Notes under the pieces: generated by a model
What the model saw: only the letters and a program-made list of their open reading frames with translations
Databases searched by the model: none
What the model was told of the DNA's origin: nothing
DNA from: Pedobacter lusitanus
GTDB lineage: Bacteria; Bacteroidota; Bacteroidia; Sphingobacteriales; Sphingobacteriaceae
DNA length: 64,000 nt
Reading direction: 5' to 3'
Assembly (NCBI RefSeq): GCF_040026395.1
Contig: NZ_CP157278.1
Span: 5,394,001 to 5,458,000 of the forward strand
Shown: positions 62,194 to 64,000 of the stretch, one piece after another
How the letters are laid out: every line of letters begins with the position of its first letter
Position numbering within the stretch: the first letter of the stretch is position 1
Position numbers and translations under genes: made by a program

Positions 62194-64000
62194 TTAAGGA
62201 AGATAATCGAGGATTTTTTCCAGCAGTTCTTTCTCTTTATAGGGTTTCACCAGGTAGTCATTCAGACCAGAAGAAATATAATTCTGATGAGACTCCGGAG
62301 ATATCTGGCCGGTTATAGCTATAATCGGTGTTCCGCATTTTTTGCTATCCTGATGTGCCCTGATTTTTTTGGTCAGTTCAACTCCGTCCATTCCTGGCAT
62401 TTCAATGTCAGTCAGGACCATATCGTAATGTTTTTGATCAAATGCCTTTAAAGCATCTTCGCCATTGGTGGCCGTATCAAAACTAATATCAAGCTTATTG
62501 AATATCATTTTAATCACCAGAAGATTCATATTTGCATCATCTACGACCAGTAAATGGATATTTTTGAAACGATCGGCCTGTGAAACCAGACTTTCTGTTT
62601 CTGTTAAATCTTCCTGTGTCTGTTCTGTAATAGGGTAAGGTAATTCCAGATAAAACGTAGATCCTTTGCCCAGGGTACTGTTTACTGTAATTTTACCATG
62701 ATGAAGATCTACCAGTTTTTTACAGATAGGTAAGCCCAGGCCGGAGCCTTTTTGCCAGTCCATGCGTTTGTTGTTCATGACCTGCGAAAATTCATCAAAA
62801 ATAAACGGCAGTTCTTTTTCTGAAATTCCAATTCCGGTATCGCTAACCTCTATATATAGCTGGATATGACCGGCTTCGGTCTTTTTTGTATTTACTTTTA
62901 CCAACACTTCGCCCTTGTCGGTGAATTTAATGGCATTGGCAATCAGGTTGACCAGGATCTGTTTCAGACGATAAGGATCTCCGGTTACCAGTAAATCAGG
63001 TGCGTCTTTTTGATTCAGAATCAATTTCAGACCCTTCTGATTTGCCAGTACAGCGGTAGCAGCAACGATTTCATGCAGAATAGTCTTATAATGAAAAGGG
63101 GTTTTCGAAAGCGATAGTTTTCCGGTTTCCAGACGTGAAAAGTCGAGGATTTCGTTTACCGCAGACAATAACATAGAAGAAGAGGTTTCCAGTAAATTGG
63201 CCATAGCTTCCTGTTCTGTGTTTAACGGGGTTGCTTTAAGCTGTTCCGTTGCGCCCAGAATTGCATTCAGGGGCGTACGCATTTCGTGACTTATACTGGT
63301 GAAAAATCTGGATTTAACAATTACCTGTTCTGAAGCCAGTTTGCTGGCCTGTACAATTTTATTGTAAGCAATATATAACGAAATCAGCAGGGAGACAATG
63401 ATTACAATAGCGAATACATTAATCAGGAAGTTGATTTTTACAGAAGTACCGAGAACTTCTAAAGAGTGCTGGGCCTGACTTCTGAATGAAGCTCTTCTAT
63501 TTTCCTGCAGCTGACGTTCCCTGTCACTGAACTCACTGAACATGACTTTGATATTAGCCAGAATCCGTTCATTCAACTTTAAAATAGAACGCTCATTCTC
63601 AGCTAGCAGCTTATGGTTTCCTCTCTGATTTTCAAAAATATTTTTGTAGAATTTTTCGATTTCGTCTATCTGTTTTTTACTGTAAACATTATCGTTTTCA
63701 GTAGCTTCGACAGTGACAGTTTCTATCTTACTTGTTTTAGCTGTATCTTTTTTATCTCCTTTATTGAGGATCGCGCTTTTTAAACGTTGAAAGAATTTTG
63801 TCTTTTTAACTTCGGGCACCGGGGCGATAACCTCAGTTCTGATAGTCTTTTTAACTACTGGTCTGGGAGATCTTTTAAATACAATCGCCGGAATCGGATT
63901 TCTTGAAGTATCTGTTTTTAAGTTGACAGACATCAGGGAATCCGTCATCTTTTTAATGCTGGCGTAAAGCAGAATCTGTTTGTTTCTTTTAGCCAGATCA
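62194..64000 (-). CDS. Hybrid sensor histidine kinase with receiver domain, 5' partial
   Basis: Membrane kinase continuing past the window edge: the frame remains open upstream of the ATG at 63948 (…AKRNKQILLYASIKK), so the N terminus lies outside. Visible order: a basic/Ser-Thr-rich linker, a helical region (EKFYKNIFENQRGNHKLLAENE), a membrane helix (LINVFAIVIIVSLLISLYIAY), HisKA with H-box FFTSISHEMRTPLNAIL, HATPase with N-box LVNLIANAIKFT, G1 DTGIGI, G2 GSGLGL, and a C-terminal receiver with VVDDANMNL and phosphoacceptor DIEMPGMDG. The signal and output are unknown; no separate regulator is adjacent. Confidence 0.93.
   Translation of the reverse strand, partial: DLAKRNKQILLYASIKKMTDSLMSVNLKTDTSRNPIPAIVFKRSPRPVVKKTIRTEVIAPVPEVKKTKFFQRLKSAILNKGDKKDTAKTSKIETVTVEATENDNVYSKKQIDEIEKFYKNIFENQRGNHKLLAENERSILKLNERILANIKVMFSEFSDRERQLQENRRASFRSQAQHSLEVLGTSVKINFLINVFAIVIIVSLLISLYIAYNKIVQASKLASEQVIVKSRFFTSISHEMRTPLNAILGATEQLKATPLNTEQEAMANLLETSSSMLLSAVNEILDFSRLETGKLSLSKTPFHYKTILHEIVAATAVLANQKGLKLILNQKDAPDLLVTGDPYRLKQILVNLIANAIKFTDKGEVLVKVNTKKTEAGHIQLYIEVSDTGIGISEKELPFIFDEFSQVMNNKRMDWQKGSGLGLPICKKLVDLHHGKITVNSTLGKGSTFYLELPYPITEQTQEDLTETESLVSQADRFKNIHLLVVDDANMNLLVIKMIFNKLDISFDTATNGEDALKAFDQKHYDMVLTDIEMPGMDGVELTKKIRAHQDSKKCGTPIIAITGQISPESHQNYISSGLNDYLVKPYKEKELLEKILDYLP

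Overview
The window looks like a chromosomal segment of a soil-type Bacteroidota, most likely Sphingobacteriaceae close to Pedobacter. The evidence is a SusC/SusD pair, a FecI/FecR/TonB-receptor cascade, a Bacteroidetes histone H1-like protein, AT-rich intergenic DNA, and several promoters fitting the Bacteroidetes -7 element TAnnTTTG. No phage, CRISPR array, rRNA operon or intact insertion sequence is visible. Genus is inferred from gene style only.

Layout. 1-9.8 kb: a polysaccharide/glycoprotein utilisation locus (SusC cut by the window edge, SusD, DUF3823 lipoprotein, GH20 hexosaminidase with a LamG-like domain, and a lipoprotein zinc protease with an F5/8C-like domain), closed by a bidirectional terminator. 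9.9-13.5 kb: a minus-strand operon of alpha/beta hydrolase, DmpA/BapA-type aminopeptidase and GOB-type subclass B3 metallo-beta-lactamase, divergent from an Lrp/AsnC regulator. 13.5-17.6 kb: a frameshifted acyltransferase-3 gene and a rifamycin phosphotransferase. 17.8-29.1 kb: AraC regulators, an S41 peptidase, a diheme peroxidase/phosphoesterase pair, an NmrA-like reductase, two MDR oxidoreductases (one frameshifted), an NTF2-like protein and a Crp/Fnr regulator. 29.2-31.8 kb: a collagen-like secreted protein, a 5'-truncated S41 peptidase, a repeat-rich noncoding scar and tRNA-Ser(GCU).

31.8-47.2 kb is rich in ion and signalling genes: a PgpH-type 7TM-HD phosphodiesterase (expected c-di-AMP hydrolase), an NtrC-type regulator, a CPA2 antiporter with USP-like domains, a CPA1 antiporter, a DUF47 protein and the Kup K+ transporter, mixed with a DinB/YfiT protein, an aldo/keto reductase, an ABC exporter and a metallophosphoesterase. 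47.2-52.1 kb: an AraC regulator divergent from a complete TolC-HlyD-MFS efflux operon. 52.1-60.0 kb: small ORFs, histone H1-like protein, DctA, a porin, and a FecI-FecR-TonB receptor set. 60.6-64 kb: DoxX, TetR, a 63-bp near-perfect palindrome and a hybrid histidine kinase that leaves the window.

The most interesting points are the Lrp-linked operon joining a B3 beta-lactamase to a beta-peptidase-type amidohydrolase (a possible beta-lactam or beta-amino-acid processing route), the possible c-di-AMP/monovalent-cation neighbourhood, the tRNA-Ser scar with duplicated T-arm sequence and GC-rich hairpin repeats, and the 63-bp palindrome built from four copies of an 11-bp unit. Two genes carry single-base frameshifts, which may be real lesions or sequencing errors.
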